A stretch of 64,000 bases of DNA, from assembly GCA_000424365.1 (NCBI GenBank), contig AUJT01000002.1, positions 248,001 to 312,000 of the forward strand. The letters run 5' to 3'. This document shows, one piece after another, positions 26,116 through 35,118 of the stretch. Numbering within the stretch: the first letter of the stretch is position 1; the number at the start of each line of letters is the position of its first letter. The DNA is from Lachnospiraceae bacterium NK4A144 (GTDB lineage: Bacteria > Bacillota > Clostridia > Lachnospirales > Lachnospiraceae). The notes under the pieces were generated by a model, which had not been told where the DNA came from, ran no database searches, and saw only the letters and a list, made by a program, of their open reading frames with translations. Both the position numbers and the translations under genes were made by a program.

Positions 26116-26155
26116 GAAAACTGCTGCGAGGCTCTCCTTCCCCGCAGCAGTTTTC
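26116..26155. terminator. Strong bidirectional terminator between the two flagellin genes
   Basis: A perfect 13-bp stem GAAAACTGCTGCG / CGCAGCAGTTTTC with a 14-base loop, flanked by A and T runs, 13 bases from the stop of the minus-strand flagellin-like gene. Confidence 0.9.
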
Positions 26156-26168
26156 TTATTATTTACCT

Positions 26169-27032
26169 TTATTGCAATAACTTCATCATTCCGCTTGCAG
26201 CAGAATTTGCCTGAGCTACTACTGACTGGTCAGCATGCTTTATTATTGCACCCCTTGAGTTATTGAGCATCTCAGATGCACTTTCAGATTCTCCAACACT
26301 CTTTCTGTCATCACTTGCAATTTCCGCGCCATGCAGCGATCTAAGTACCTTCTCCAGCCTCTCGTGTTCTTTTTCAAATGAATCCTGAAAAACATTTATC
26401 CGCAACTTTGCTTCACGAACCAGATCCACAGCCCGTCCCGACGACTTTTTAGTTGAAAGATCTATCTCACCTATTCCAAGGTTTCCTGACGAAGCATCGC
26501 AAAAGGCCCCACTAAAGCGTTTTCGCATCTCATTGATCGTCTGTCTCGCATCCGGACCAAATTTCTTATCAAATCCGGTGCCTGCATTTTTAGATGCCTC
26601 ATTCCCATCATTTTCTCCTGCATTCAATGGAGACAGCTCATTAAATCGCGTTGATTCCGATATGTTATCGATTTCTTCTATAAGTCTCGATGCCATATCA
26701 GCTATTTCACTTCTCTCTAGGTCGCTGAGATTATCAAAGGCTGCTTTCCTCGCAAGTTCTTCCATTTTTTGAAGCGCATCGGTTTCATCAACGAGTCTCT
26801 TCTTCGCTATCTGGAGTATACTTATCTCATCCTGTACCTCTGCCGAAATCTGTGCCGCCGCATTGCGCTGATGCATCATTCTGTCAGATATATATAATTC
26901 CGCTGCCGTATCTTCCGACTGACCTATTCCTTTACCCGTCGTATATCCGCCGGCTGTCTGCCTCTGACCATCAGACAGCAAACCATACATCCGTTTTATA
27001 TTCTTCGAAACTACAACATTTTGTACATTCAT
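26169..27032 (-). CDS. Divergent flagellin-like protein
   Basis: A 287-residue protein with the size and ends of a flagellin but strongly diverged. The N-terminal LSSGxxI signature is replaced by GLLSDGQRQTAGGYTTGKG. Recognisable remnants are ALQKMEELARKAAFDNLSD, the STRFNEL segment, and the C-terminal QSVVAQANSAASGMMKLLQ that matches the D0 helix. The middle (NEASKNAGTGFDKKFGPD) is short. ATG at 27032 lies after GGGAG and is preferred to a start ten codons upstream. A perfect sigma-28 -10 box lies ~80 bases upstream, so it is probably made with the late flagellar genes. It could be a minor filament subunit, a cap- or hook-proximal flagellin, or a regulator; undetermined. Confidence 0.8.
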   Translation of the reverse strand: MNVQNVVVSKNIKRMYGLLSDGQRQTAGGYTTGKGIGQSEDTAAELYISDRMMHQRNAAAQISAEVQDEISILQIAKKRLVDETDALQKMEELARKAAFDNLSDLERSEIADMASRLIEEIDNISESTRFNELSPLNAGENDGNEASKNAGTGFDKKFGPDARQTINEMRKRFSGAFCDASSGNLGIGEIDLSTKKSSGRAVDLVREAKLRINVFQDSFEKEHERLEKVLRSLHGAEIASDDRKSVGESESASEMLNNSRGAIIKHADQSVVAQANSAASGMMKLLQ

Positions 27033-27110
27033 ATAATCTATATACTCCCGTCTGTGCAAAAGTATAATTACTTTTGCTCTCTTACTTTATCATTTTTCCC
27101 CACGTAAGAT

Positions 27111-27118
27111 TTATCGGC
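27111..27118 (-). promoter_or_regulatory. Sigma-28 -10 element of the flagellin-like gene
   Basis: GCCGATAA on the minus strand, an exact match to the sigma-28 -10 consensus, 79 bases before the chosen ATG. The -35 (TATTAATT area) is a poor match to TAAA. Confidence 0.55.
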
Positions 27119-27171
27119 AGTAAATCAAGAATTAATAGACAAAAAATTGTACTTTTGTAGTTCTTTGTATA

Positions 27172-27201
27172 CAAAAGACCAGGGTTTTTACGCCCCGGCC
27201 C
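27172..27201 (-). terminator. Rho-independent terminator of the rpsO-pnp unit
   Basis: Minus-strand hairpin GGCCGGGG / CCCTGGTC with an 8-base loop followed by TTTTG, 20 bases after the pnp stop. Confidence 0.75.
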
Positions 27202-27221
27202 CTATTGATCATATTTAAAAA

Positions 27222-29309
27222 TTACTTTGCGTCTTTGATAGAGAAGCTCATACGACCCATACGGTCCTTGCCCATGCAGCGAACCTTTACGTGGTCACCG
27301 AGAGTCAGGACATCCTCAACATGAGCGATCCTGTGCTCAGCGATCTTGCTGATGTGGACCATTCCTTCCTTACCGGGAGCAAACTCGATGAATGCACCAA
27401 ATTCCTTGATGGAAATAACTTCGCCCTCGTAGATCTTTCCTTCTTCGAAATCACTAACGATAGTATTGATGTAAAGAAGAGCCTTATCCATTCCGTTCTG
27501 ATCTTCACCGCATACAGATACGGATCCGTCATCGTCGATATCAACCTGAACACCGCATCTCTTGATGATCTCGTTGATAGTCTTTCCTCTCTGACCAACA
27601 ACTTCACCGATCTTCTCCGGATCGATCTTTGTAAGAACGATCTTAGGTGCGTACTGTCCAACAGTCTTTCTAGGCTCAGCGATAGCCTTTGACATAACTT
27701 CATCCATGATGTAGTTACGAGCCTCGTGACACTGACGGATAGCCTGCTCTACGATAGGACGTGTAAGACCGTGGATCTTGATATCCATCTGGATAGCTGT
27801 GATACCCTCGTGAGTACCTGCTACCTTAAAGTCCATATCTCCAAAGAAGTCCTCGAGGCCCTGGATATCTGTGAGAACGATGTAATCATCATCTGTCTCG
27901 CCTGTTACCAGACCACAGGAGATACCTGCAACCATTTCCTTGATCGGTACGCCTGCAGCCATAAGAGCCATGCAGGATGCGCAGATGGATGCCTGAGATG
28001 TTGATCCGTTTGACTCAAAAGTCTCAGATACAGCACGCATTGCATACGGGAACTCCTCCTGACTCGGAAGTACAGGGAGCATTGCCTTTTCTGCAAGTGA
28101 ACCATGACCGATCTCACGACGTCCCGGTCCACGGCTAACCTTTGTCTCACCTACAGAGTAGGACGGGAAATTATACTGGTGGATATATCTCTTTTCTGTA
28201 ATGTTAGGATCAAGACCGTCAACCTTCTGCTTCTCGGACAGAGGAGCAAGTGTTACGATATCACAGATCTGTGTCTGTCCACGTGTAAACATAGCAGAAC
28301 CGTGTACACGAGGGATGATATCGATCTCAGCTGCAAGAGGACGGATTTCCTTGATGGCACGTCCGTCAGGTCTCTTATGATCCTTGAGGATCATCTTACG
28401 TACAGTCTTCTTCTGATACTGGTAAACAGCCTGAGGTACGAGAGGAGCCCACTCTTCATTGTCAGCGAGAGCTTCCTGGATCTTCTCCTGAACTGCTGCT
28501 ACTGCATCTTCACGAGCCTGCTTGTCATCGTTAAATGTAGCCTGCTCCATCTCTTCCGGAGGAACGATCTCCTTCATCTTTTCAAACATTGCTTCCGGAA
28601 TAGCCTGGCTGATGTACTCGCTCTTTTCCTTACCAACTTCTGCGGCGATCTTCTTAAAGAACTCGATGATCTCCAGATTGATCTCGTGACACTTGTAGAT
28701 AGCCTCGATCATCTTGTCATCAGGGATCTCATTTGCACCGGCCTCGATCATGATAACCTTCTGACCTACAGATGCAACAGTAAGTCTCAGATCACCCTCA
28801 TCCCAATCCTTCTGAGAAGGGTTTACGATGAATTCTCCGTCCTTCATGCCGAGCTGTGTCATTGCACAAGGGCCATCGAACGGGATATCGGAAATAGTAG
28901 TTGCCAGTGCACAGCCGAGCATAGCTGTGATCTCAGGTCTGCACTCAGGATCAACGCTCATTACCATTGCATCGAGAGTTACATCATTTCTGTAATCCTT
29001 AGGGAAAAGCGGACGCATAGGACGGTCAATGACACGGCTGGTGAGTACTGCATTCTCAGAAGCCTTGCCTTCTCTCTTATTGAATCCGCCAGGCATCCTG
29101 CCTACTGCATAAAATTTCTCTTCGTACTCAACAGAGAGCGGGAAAAAGTCAATTCCATCTCTGGGAGCCTTGCTTGCGGTAGCTGTACAAAGAACTGTGG
29201 TATCACCATAGTGCATAAGTGCGGCACCGTTCGCCTGCTTTGCAACTCTTCCTATATCGATTGAAAGAGTCTTTCCTCCGAGTTCCATTGAATAAGTCTT
29301 ATATGCCAT
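27222..29309 (-). CDS. pnp: Polyribonucleotide nucleotidyltransferase (PNPase)
   Basis: A 695-residue PNPase of standard length, degrading RNA from the 3' end with phosphate. Two RNase-PH domains flank an all-helical domain. The first begins KTYSMELGGKTLSIDIGRVAKQANG; the second carries RPDGRAIKEIRPL, GSAMFTRGQTQ and FPSYSVGETKVSRGPGRREIGHG. GVPIKEMVAGISCGLV precedes the C-terminal KH (IGEVVGQRGKTINEII) and S1 (GKIYEGEVISIKEFGAFIEF) domains. ATG at 29309 follows AGGAGAACAG. It lies 90 bases downstream of rpsO with a terminator between, the classic rpsO-pnp order; the short GTCAC/GTGAC hairpin in the leader could be a processing site. Confidence 0.97.
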   Translation of the reverse strand: MAYKTYSMELGGKTLSIDIGRVAKQANGAALMHYGDTTVLCTATASKAPRDGIDFFPLSVEYEEKFYAVGRMPGGFNKREGKASENAVLTSRVIDRPMRPLFPKDYRNDVTLDAMVMSVDPECRPEITAMLGCALATTISDIPFDGPCAMTQLGMKDGEFIVNPSQKDWDEGDLRLTVASVGQKVIMIEAGANEIPDDKMIEAIYKCHEINLEIIEFFKKIAAEVGKEKSEYISQAIPEAMFEKMKEIVPPEEMEQATFNDDKQAREDAVAAVQEKIQEALADNEEWAPLVPQAVYQYQKKTVRKMILKDHKRPDGRAIKEIRPLAAEIDIIPRVHGSAMFTRGQTQICDIVTLAPLSEKQKVDGLDPNITEKRYIHQYNFPSYSVGETKVSRGPGRREIGHGSLAEKAMLPVLPSQEEFPYAMRAVSETFESNGSTSQASICASCMALMAAGVPIKEMVAGISCGLVTGETDDDYIVLTDIQGLEDFFGDMDFKVAGTHEGITAIQMDIKIHGLTRPIVEQAIRQCHEARNYIMDEVMSKAIAEPRKTVGQYAPKIVLTKIDPEKIGEVVGQRGKTINEIIKRCGVQVDIDDDGSVSVCGEDQNGMDKALLYINTIVSDFEEGKIYEGEVISIKEFGAFIEFAPGKEGMVHISKIAEHRIAHVEDVLTLGDHVKVRCMGKDRMGRMSFSIKDAK

Positions 29310-29356
29310 CTGTTCTCCTTCTGTCACGGAATGTGACTAAAAAAATTGTGATATCG

Positions 29357-29386
29357 AAAAAAAGACGGGAATCGAAATTCCCGCCT
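29357..29386 (-). terminator. Terminator between rpsO and pnp
   Basis: Minus-strand stem GGCGGGAAT / ATTCCCGTC followed by seven T, 13 bases after the rpsO stop. It probably lets part of the transcription through to pnp, as in other bacteria. Confidence 0.85.
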
Positions 29387-29398
29387 TTCCGTACAAAA

Positions 29399-29665
29399 TT
29401 ACTTACGAAGACCAAGCTTCTCGATCAGCTCTCTGTAACGGTTGATGTCCTTCTTCTTAAGGTATGCAAGAAGACCTCTTCTCTTACCAACCATCTTCAG
29501 AAGACCTCTTCTGGAGTGATGATCATGAGTATTCTGCTTAAGGTGCTCAGTCAGCTCACGGATTCTCTCTGTGAGGATAGCAACCTGAACCTCCGGTGAA
29601 CCTGTATCACCCTCAGTCTTACCATACTTCTTTACGATCTCAGCTTTAAGTTCTTTTGTGATCAT
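29399..29665 (-). CDS. rpsO: 30S ribosomal protein S15
   Basis: An 88-residue S15, full length. [26 protein letters not shown] and [13 protein letters not shown] are the typical 16S-binding and loop sequences. S15 nucleates the 30S platform. It has its own strong promoter (29778-29806) and a ~105-base structured leader, then AAAAAGGAG before the ATG. Confidence 0.98.
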   Translation of the reverse strand: MITKELKAEIVKKYGKTEGDTGSPEVQVAILTERIRELTEHLKQNTHDHHSRRGLLKMVGKRRGLLAYLKKKDINRYRELIEKLGLRK

Positions 29666-29775
29666 TTTGTAAATCTCCTTTTTACTGATAATTTGAATAT
29701 GAACCAGCTACCAAGCACCGGTCAAGGATACCAGATACTGAGTAACGGTAGTTGTGCTGTATACACAGCACTGAG
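29666..29775 (-). promoter_or_regulatory. Candidate S15-autoregulatory mRNA leader
   Basis: The rpsO 5' leader, about 105 bases from the promoter to the start, contains a perfect 7-bp hairpin (GTGCTGT / ACAGCAC at 29754-29771) and a second potential helix with ACCGGTGCTTGGTAGC nearer the ribosome site. S15 represses its own mRNA in many bacteria through such leaders, but their structures vary; binding here is inferred. Confidence 0.45.
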
Positions 29776-29777
29776 AC

Positions 29778-29806
29778 AATATATCATACTGACGCTCGCA
29801 CGTCAA
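29778..29806 (-). promoter_or_regulatory. Strong sigma-A promoter of rpsO
   Basis: Minus strand TTGACG, 17-base spacer, TATATT; 113 bases before the rpsO ATG. Confidence 0.8.
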
Positions 29807-29965
29807 GGTATTTAATCATTACTGTTCGCTCGCTTACAGCTCGCTTCAGTAACGACTTCGCGCATTTATGAGAATTCGCCTACGGCGAAAAATGCGCTCA
29901 CCCCCACATCACTTTCTTACGCAGTCAGCGGCGTAGCGCTTCCTGCTACCTGTGAACTTCAACAT
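29807..29965. other. GC-rich intergenic segment with nested palindromes
   Basis: 159 bases between the rpsO promoter and the NlpC/P60 stop. It holds a nested hairpin at 29860-29897 (GCGCATTT, then TTCGCC-TAC-GGCGAA, then AAATGCGC). It also holds a TTACTG...CAGTAA inverted repeat at ~29819-29853, whose first 19 bases recur with one mismatch at ~49108. Likely a terminator or repeat element for the hydrolase gene; no coding signal. Confidence 0.5.
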
Positions 29966-31237
29966 TTAATCCAATACTCTGCGTACTACTGCGGGTGTTC
30001 TGTAGTATGCGGAATTTATACGTATACCTGTCTTACGTGAATGTGCATTTACTATCTGTCCGTTTCCGATGTAGATACCTACGTGACTTATGCGGCCGCG
30101 GGACTTTGCATAGAAGAAAAGGTCTCCGGGCTGTGCCTCGGACGGGCTGATCTTTTTACCAACTGTGGACTGAGCTGCACTGGTACGAGGCAGTGATATA
30201 CCATATTTTCTATAAATGGACTGTACATATCCTGAGCAGTCAGCACCATTTGTGAGGCTTGTTCCACCCCATACATACGGATTTCCGATAAACTGCTTTG
30301 CATAATTTACAAGACTTACTCTGACGTCAGATACGCCCTCACCATACTTGAGCTCTGTCAGGTTCATCGCCTTATCAAGCTGCTCTGATATTTTTACATA
30401 GTCAGCACTGATCCAGCCTTCATCATCATCGACGGCGATCTTCAGCCAATCTCCATCCTGCTCTTCTATCTCGTAATCTTCATCAATAGGGATCATTGTG
30501 AGGACAGCTGATTCCGTATTAGGTTCATCTCTAACGAAAAGGGTCGTTGTCTGGACAGTGGCTACGAGCTTCATTGCTTCCTTTGCCCTGGCCTTTGCCT
30601 CATCACCCATATACAAAAATTCAGTCTTACACCAGCCCTTTACTTTTCCGGACTCTATATGTGCCCAGTTTCCGGACACTTCCAGCACCTCACATCCTGC
30701 GTCCTTTGTCATCTTACCGACAAGATCTGAGTTTTCATCAGGATTTTCACGGATATTTAAGTGATTATCTACATGAGCCACACCGATATTTACATATCCC
30801 GCGATCTTTCCATCATTATCCTGATCGTAGTCGGCTATAGCCTCTGCCTTTTCTCTGATATCATCCTCTGCCGCAGCTCCTGCATTGAGCTTTGATGTCA
30901 GATCCTCGTCAGTATCGATCGCATGGCTGCTCTCTGAGATCTCCTCACTTGATGAAGCTGAAGCTTCCGCATCTTCTGAACTTTCTGTATTTTCTACATC
31001 TTCCGCTGTTTCCGAGCTGGCTGCGATTTCTGCATCTGCCGCTGTTTCCTGGCTTTCTACACTTGCGTTCTCATCCATCACGCTTCCCGCGCCTGCTGAT
31101 ACGAGCGTATACTCTGCCGCCTGTGCCGGAACTGCAGTCACCGCTCCGGAACAGATCATGGATGCTGCGAGGATAGCTGTCAGGACTGTGTCACGATGCC
31201 TCATTTTCATTTTTTCGTAAAAATTTTTGTTTAACAT
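29966..31237 (-). CDS. Secreted NlpC/P60 peptidoglycan hydrolase with two SH3b domains
   Basis: A 423-residue exported endopeptidase. An N-terminal signal peptide (basic start, hydrophobic TAILAASMICSGAVTAV, cleavage near PAQAA) is followed by a Ser/Glu/Ala-rich linker. Then come two SH3b wall-binding domains (HVDNHLNIRENPDE...; TTLFVRDEPNTES...). The C-terminal ~120 residues are NlpC/P60, with catalytic Cys in ADCSGYVQS, His in ISHVGIYIG and the third residue in NAHSR. It cleaves the gamma-D-Glu-diamino-acid link in stem peptides. ATG at 31237 follows GAGAGAAG; an ATG five codons earlier lacks a site. Inserted here between ribF's operon and rpsO. Confidence 0.92.
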   Translation of the reverse strand: MLNKNFYEKMKMRHRDTVLTAILAASMICSGAVTAVPAQAAEYTLVSAGAGSVMDENASVESQETAADAEIAASSETAEDVENTESSEDAEASASSSEEISESSHAIDTDEDLTSKLNAGAAAEDDIREKAEAIADYDQDNDGKIAGYVNIGVAHVDNHLNIRENPDENSDLVGKMTKDAGCEVLEVSGNWAHIESGKVKGWCKTEFLYMGDEAKARAKEAMKLVATVQTTTLFVRDEPNTESAVLTMIPIDEDYEIEEQDGDWLKIAVDDDEGWISADYVKISEQLDKAMNLTELKYGEGVSDVRVSLVNYAKQFIGNPYVWGGTSLTNGADCSGYVQSIYRKYGISLPRTSAAQSTVGKKISPSEAQPGDLFFYAKSRGRISHVGIYIGNGQIVNAHSRKTGIRINSAYYRTPAVVRRVLD

Positions 31238-31256
31238 TCTTTCTTCTCTCATGACT

Positions 31257-31293
31257 AAACCCGGCTGTACTTCCCGCCGGGTTCTTTTTTGTC
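31257..31293. terminator. Terminator-like hairpin upstream of the hydrolase
   Basis: An 8-bp stem AACCCGGC / GCCGGGTT (about 31258-31286). It has a T6 run only on the plus strand; on the minus strand it is preceded by A6. It may limit leftward transcription from the transporter gene or end an antisense RNA. Confidence 0.5.
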
Positions 31294-31314
31294 ATCTGAA
31301 ACATTTTCTTTACG

Positions 31315-32991
31315 TCACATCTTTACGGATGCTGTCTTTACCGTAGCATCCTCTTTCTCCGCATCACTGATCGCAAAGGCGATATTCGTCGCATGATCAG
31401 CAACTCTCTCCAATCCGCTTATAACATCAGAGTATATCATACCTGCTTCAGGACTGCATTCATTTTTCTCTAGACGCTCTACGTGATGGTTCTGGAATTC
31501 GCGCTCCATCAGGTCTATCTCATTTTCAAGATGTTTTACATCTTCCATATGTTCGATATTATCATTCGAGAAAATATTGATCGAATAGCGGACGATCGTA
31601 TTTACTTTATCGAGAAGCTCTCCCATTTCTCTCTGAGCAGCTTTTGTAAAGGTTACATTGTGCTCGTTTCTTGTTTCTGCCATGTCTACGATGTTTTCCG
31701 CGTGATCACCGATACGCTCGATATCATTTACCACATGGAAAAGCGCACCGATCTGACGAAGGTCATCTACAGGCAGGTTTGTCTGGTTTATCTTTACCAG
31801 ATAGTTTGTAATCGAGTGATTCAGGAAATCGATATTCTGCTCGGTCTCTCGAACCATCCTGATATCGTCTTCATCCAGAGTAATGAGTGCGTTCATGGCT
31901 CTGTTCAGGTTTTCACTGGCGAGATTTGCCATACGGTTCAGCTCTTTTATAACATCGACAACTGCTGTTGCAGGTGAAAAGATAACCTTTGAGCCGATGT
32001 ACTGCAGTTCAAATGCACTGCGGTATCCAACCATATCGTCCTTGTCTTTTGACTTCGGAACTATCAGATATGTCATCTCAACAAGCTGCTTTGTAAACGG
32101 CAGTAACACAATAACCTGGAAGATCTTTATCGTCGTATGGGCATTAGCGATCATTCTACCCGGATTTGCTCCTGATACAGCCGACAGACCGCCAAGTATC
32201 GGATCCATTGCAAACATAAAGATTATGAATACGATGATCGTACCGACTATATTAAACAGTAAATGGATGAGAGAAGCTCTCTTTGCATCTCTTGTTCCGG
32301 AGAATGATGCCAAAAGTGCCGGCATACATGCACCGATATTACATCCGAGGATGATATACATACAGATCGGCAGTCCTATAAGATCCTGATTTGCCATGAG
32401 AAGCATGATGGATACTGTTACGGACGAACTCTGAATGATCGCAGTAAGAACTGTACCTACGAGTACTCCAAAGATCGGATTACTGAGACCTGCCAGGATA
32501 TCACGTATCATCTGCACATCTTTTAATGCCTTCATCGCTGTAGACATTGATGAGAGTCCCAGGAAAAGTACACCGAAGCCTGCTACTATATCAGCGATCT
32601 TTCGCACAGTAGCATTTTTTGAAAACATGTTGACGACAGCACCGGCAACCAGGAATACAGGAGCCGCTTCACTAAGATTAAATGAAACGAGCTGCGATGT
32701 AACGGTTGTACCGATATTGGCACCGAGGATCGGTCCTGCTGCCTGATAGAGTGTCATCAGACCGGAATTTACAAAGGATACGATCATGACCGTGCAGGCA
32801 CTGGACGACTGTATCACCGCTGTGAAAAAGAGACCTACCAGCATACCCTGCACCCTGTTGCTGGTCAGTTTTTCCAGTATATTACGGAGCTTGGCACCGG
32901 CAGCACGCTCGATACTTTCGCTCATGAGTTTCATACCATAAAGGAACAGTCCAAGACCTCCAAGCATGGACAATATCAGTGATATGTTCAT
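31315..32991 (-). CDS. Na/Pi cotransporter family protein with PhoU-like domain
   Basis: A 558-residue membrane protein. Residues 1-~310 contain eight or so hydrophobic helices in two inverted repeats, each with the signature Q-S-S-S (FFTAVIQSSSACTVMIVSF; VLTAIIQSSSVTVSIMLL). GANIGTTVTSQL follows the first. The C-terminal ~200 residues are PhoU-like helices (IERIGDHAENIVDMAE; LERVADHATNIAFAI). Family members move phosphate with sodium. GAGGTAAG precedes ATG and the start overlaps the ribF stop by four bases, so it is coupled to ribF. Confidence 0.93.
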   Translation of the reverse strand: MNISLILSMLGGLGLFLYGMKLMSESIERAAGAKLRNILEKLTSNRVQGMLVGLFFTAVIQSSSACTVMIVSFVNSGLMTLYQAAGPILGANIGTTVTSQLVSFNLSEAAPVFLVAGAVVNMFSKNATVRKIADIVAGFGVLFLGLSSMSTAMKALKDVQMIRDILAGLSNPIFGVLVGTVLTAIIQSSSVTVSIMLLMANQDLIGLPICMYIILGCNIGACMPALLASFSGTRDAKRASLIHLLFNIVGTIIVFIIFMFAMDPILGGLSAVSGANPGRMIANAHTTIKIFQVIVLLPFTKQLVEMTYLIVPKSKDKDDMVGYRSAFELQYIGSKVIFSPATAVVDVIKELNRMANLASENLNRAMNALITLDEDDIRMVRETEQNIDFLNHSITNYLVKINQTNLPVDDLRQIGALFHVVNDIERIGDHAENIVDMAETRNEHNVTFTKAAQREMGELLDKVNTIVRYSINIFSNDNIEHMEDVKHLENEIDLMEREFQNHHVERLEKNECSPEAGMIYSDVISGLERVADHATNIAFAISDAEKEDATVKTASVKM

Positions 32992-33995
32992 CTTACCTCA
33001 TTCCCGGAGCTCCTGCTCCGTCCTCTCTCTCTAAAAAATTCCCTACCTGCCATCATATCATGATGCATCTGCTTCTTCAAACTCTCAAGATTAGGAAATT
33101 TTTTTTCTTCTCTATGCCAGTGAAGGAGTTCTACCCTAAGTTCCTCTCCATACAGATCATCATTAAAGTCATAAAGAAATGTTTCCGCATTTACTGCCGA
33201 ATCATCTTTTATGGTTGGTTTTTGACCTATATTTGTGATGCTGTGAAAGACCTGTGTTCCGATCACAACATTAGAAAAATATACCCCGTACGGAGGAAGC
33301 AATTTGTCATGCTCCGGAACGATATTTACCGTCGGCATTTCCAGTACGGAGCTGCCGAGTTTCCTGCCATGGCTCACTTTTCCCTCTATGCTGTACGGAC
33401 GTCCGAGGAGAGTTTTTACCATTTCCATGTCTCCGTTGGAAACCCTGCTCCGAACAAGCGTAGAGCTGATTATCTCGTCATGATACCTGACTTTTTCTAC
33501 TTCTATCGTTTCATAGGGGATTATATGTCCTGACTTGTCAGTGACGCTGTTTCCCATCTGTTTCAGAAGCTCCAGATCGCCACGTCCGCCCTTACCGAAG
33601 CTGCAGTCCGGTCCTGCGGCGATGGCTCTCGCCCCAAGACCTCTCACCAGGACATCACGTATAAAGATCTCCGGTTCCATTCCCGCTGTAACTTCATTGA
33701 CGGGAAATTCGATCAGATAATCGATCTCCAGATCCGCGAGAGTCTCTCTTCTTTCATGATTTGTTGTAAGGACTTTTTGCTCCGTTCCCGTAAAGAAGGA
33801 TGCAATAGAACGGTCAAAGGTAAATACTGCTGTTTTCAGTCCCCGCTCTTTTTTCAATCTGATGATGGTATTAAGGAGCTTTTCATGTCCCCTGTGAACC
33901 CCGTCAAATTTTCCGATGGCGACTGCTGTTCCCTTAAAGTCCTTTTCGTTTTTTATATATTTCTGAAATGCCGGAATATCCGGAAAAATACGCAT
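32988..33995 (-). CDS. ribF: Bifunctional riboflavin kinase / FAD synthetase
   Basis: A 335-residue RibF that phosphorylates riboflavin to FMN and adenylates FMN to FAD. The N-terminal nucleotidyltransferase has AVAIGKFDGVHRGHEKLL and AGPDCSFGKGGRG. The C-terminal flavokinase has ISSTLVRSRVSNGDMEM, LGRPYSIEGKVSHGRKLG (with PTVNI) and the acidic HWHREEKKF helix. ATG at 33995 is set by AGAAAGG. It overlaps the next gene by four bases and follows truB in the usual truB-ribF order; the two coding regions nearly abut. Confidence 0.95.
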   Translation of the reverse strand: MRIFPDIPAFQKYIKNEKDFKGTAVAIGKFDGVHRGHEKLLNTIIRLKKERGLKTAVFTFDRSIASFFTGTEQKVLTTNHERRETLADLEIDYLIEFPVNEVTAGMEPEIFIRDVLVRGLGARAIAAGPDCSFGKGGRGDLELLKQMGNSVTDKSGHIIPYETIEVEKVRYHDEIISSTLVRSRVSNGDMEMVKTLLGRPYSIEGKVSHGRKLGSSVLEMPTVNIVPEHDKLLPPYGVYFSNVVIGTQVFHSITNIGQKPTIKDDSAVNAETFLYDFNDDLYGEELRVELLHWHREEKKFPNLESLKKQMHHDMMAGREFFRERGRSRSSGNEVR

Positions 33996-34005
33996 GATAG
34001 CCTTT

Positions 34006-35118
34006 CTACTCTGTTTTCTCTCCAAGAGCCGGATGTGACTCCTTGTCCAGAAAATACTTCACAAGCTTTGCTTCGCCTGCTGAAACCTCATATAATGCCG
34101 CAAATGCTCCATCCGAAAGCTTTACTCTGTATGTGCCGTTTTCTGCATCTGTGCTGAATCTGTTTCCGTTCCACACCAGATGTTCATCGTGCCCGGACAC
34201 GGTCAGTTCGGAATATTCAGAAAACATGCTCTCTATAGAATAAAGGTGCTTCTCTATTCCCTGGGTTCCGACTTCTTTCATGAGACGTTCTGCTTCATCA
34301 AGTGTGATCGTCTCCTCTTCGGAAAAACCTGCTGCACGGGTTCGTCTCAACTCCTCCATGGCAGCTCCCACGCCGAGTTTTTCGCCTATATCTCTGCATA
34401 GTGAACGTATGTAGGTTCCCTTTCCGCAGGAAACCTCCATTGTAACTACGGGTCCGGTGACCATAACGGTTTTTTCCCGTATCGTACCGTCTATATCCGT
34501 GTATTCTTTCTGCATTATGACCGGAGGTGCCTGCCAGGTGTAATCCTGTATGTCTACAGAGTAGATCTTTACACGACACGGTTTTCTCTCAATAACCTTG
34601 CCCTCTCGCGCAAGATCATAGAGCTTTCTGCCGTTCACCTTTTTTGCGGAATACATCGGCGGGATCTGATCGTATTCACCGACAAAATTCTGTACAGCTC
34701 GTCTCACATCTGATTCACTTAGATGTATCAGATGATGTCGGCGCGCCAGAAATTCATCACCGGTAAAATCGTCATCCTCCGGATGATTCAGTTCTCCTGT
34801 GTCTGCTGCTGTCCAGGTCTGAGTACCTGTGAGGCACGTAAGGAGCTTACCTGATGTGTCCTCAGTATCCGTAGTTATGCCAAGTCTCATGCGGCAGATA
34901 TAGGTTTTATCCGTATCTGTCAGCATACTTACCAGTGAAGTTCCCTTACCGAGACACACCGGCAGTACGCCTGTCGCGTCGGGATCAAGAGTGCCGGTAT
35001 GTCCGATTTTTCTCATATGCAGTATCCCGCGAAGCTTAGCCACCACATCATTACTGGTGAAGCCGGCTTCTTTATATATGGGCAGGATGCCGTTAAATTT
35101 GTTAGTTTCTTTTTTCAT
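34006..35118 (-). CDS. truB: tRNA pseudouridine-55 synthase
   Basis: A 370-residue TruB, about 60-70 residues longer than common. Catalytic segment HTGTLDPDATGVLPVCLGKGTS with the Asp nucleophile; RLGITTDTEDTSGK; IPPMYSAKKVNGRKLYDLAREG; CGKGTYIRSLCRDIG. A ~40-residue insert rich in Asp, Thr and His (residues ~78-118) follows the TDTEDTSG segment. A further segment within the RNA-binding region (YTDIDGTIREKTVMVTG) is also longer than usual. A C-terminal PUA-like domain remains. ATG at 35118 overlaps the end of the nrnA-like gene. It makes psi55 in the T-loop of tRNAs. Confidence 0.93.
   Translation of the reverse strand: MKKETNKFNGILPIYKEAGFTSNDVVAKLRGILHMRKIGHTGTLDPDATGVLPVCLGKGTSLVSMLTDTDKTYICRMRLGITTDTEDTSGKLLTCLTGTQTWTAADTGELNHPEDDDFTGDEFLARRHHLIHLSESDVRRAVQNFVGEYDQIPPMYSAKKVNGRKLYDLAREGKVIERKPCRVKIYSVDIQDYTWQAPPVIMQKEYTDIDGTIREKTVMVTGPVVTMEVSCGKGTYIRSLCRDIGEKLGVGAAMEELRRTRAAGFSEEETITLDEAERLMKEVGTQGIEKHLYSIESMFSEYSELTVSGHDEHLVWNGNRFSTDAENGTYRVKLSDGAFAALYEVSAGEAKLVKYFLDKESHPALGEKTE

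Noticed and set aside
28104-29264. A 386-codon open frame on the plus strand
   Set aside because: Lies entirely antisense to pnp; composition (Leu/Ser/Cys-rich) and lack of motifs mark it as a shadow frame.
31257-31314. Possible c-di-AMP riboswitch ahead of the NlpC/P60 hydrolase
   Set aside because: The spacer is under 65 bases, too short for the ydaO-type element, and lacks its conserved motifs.
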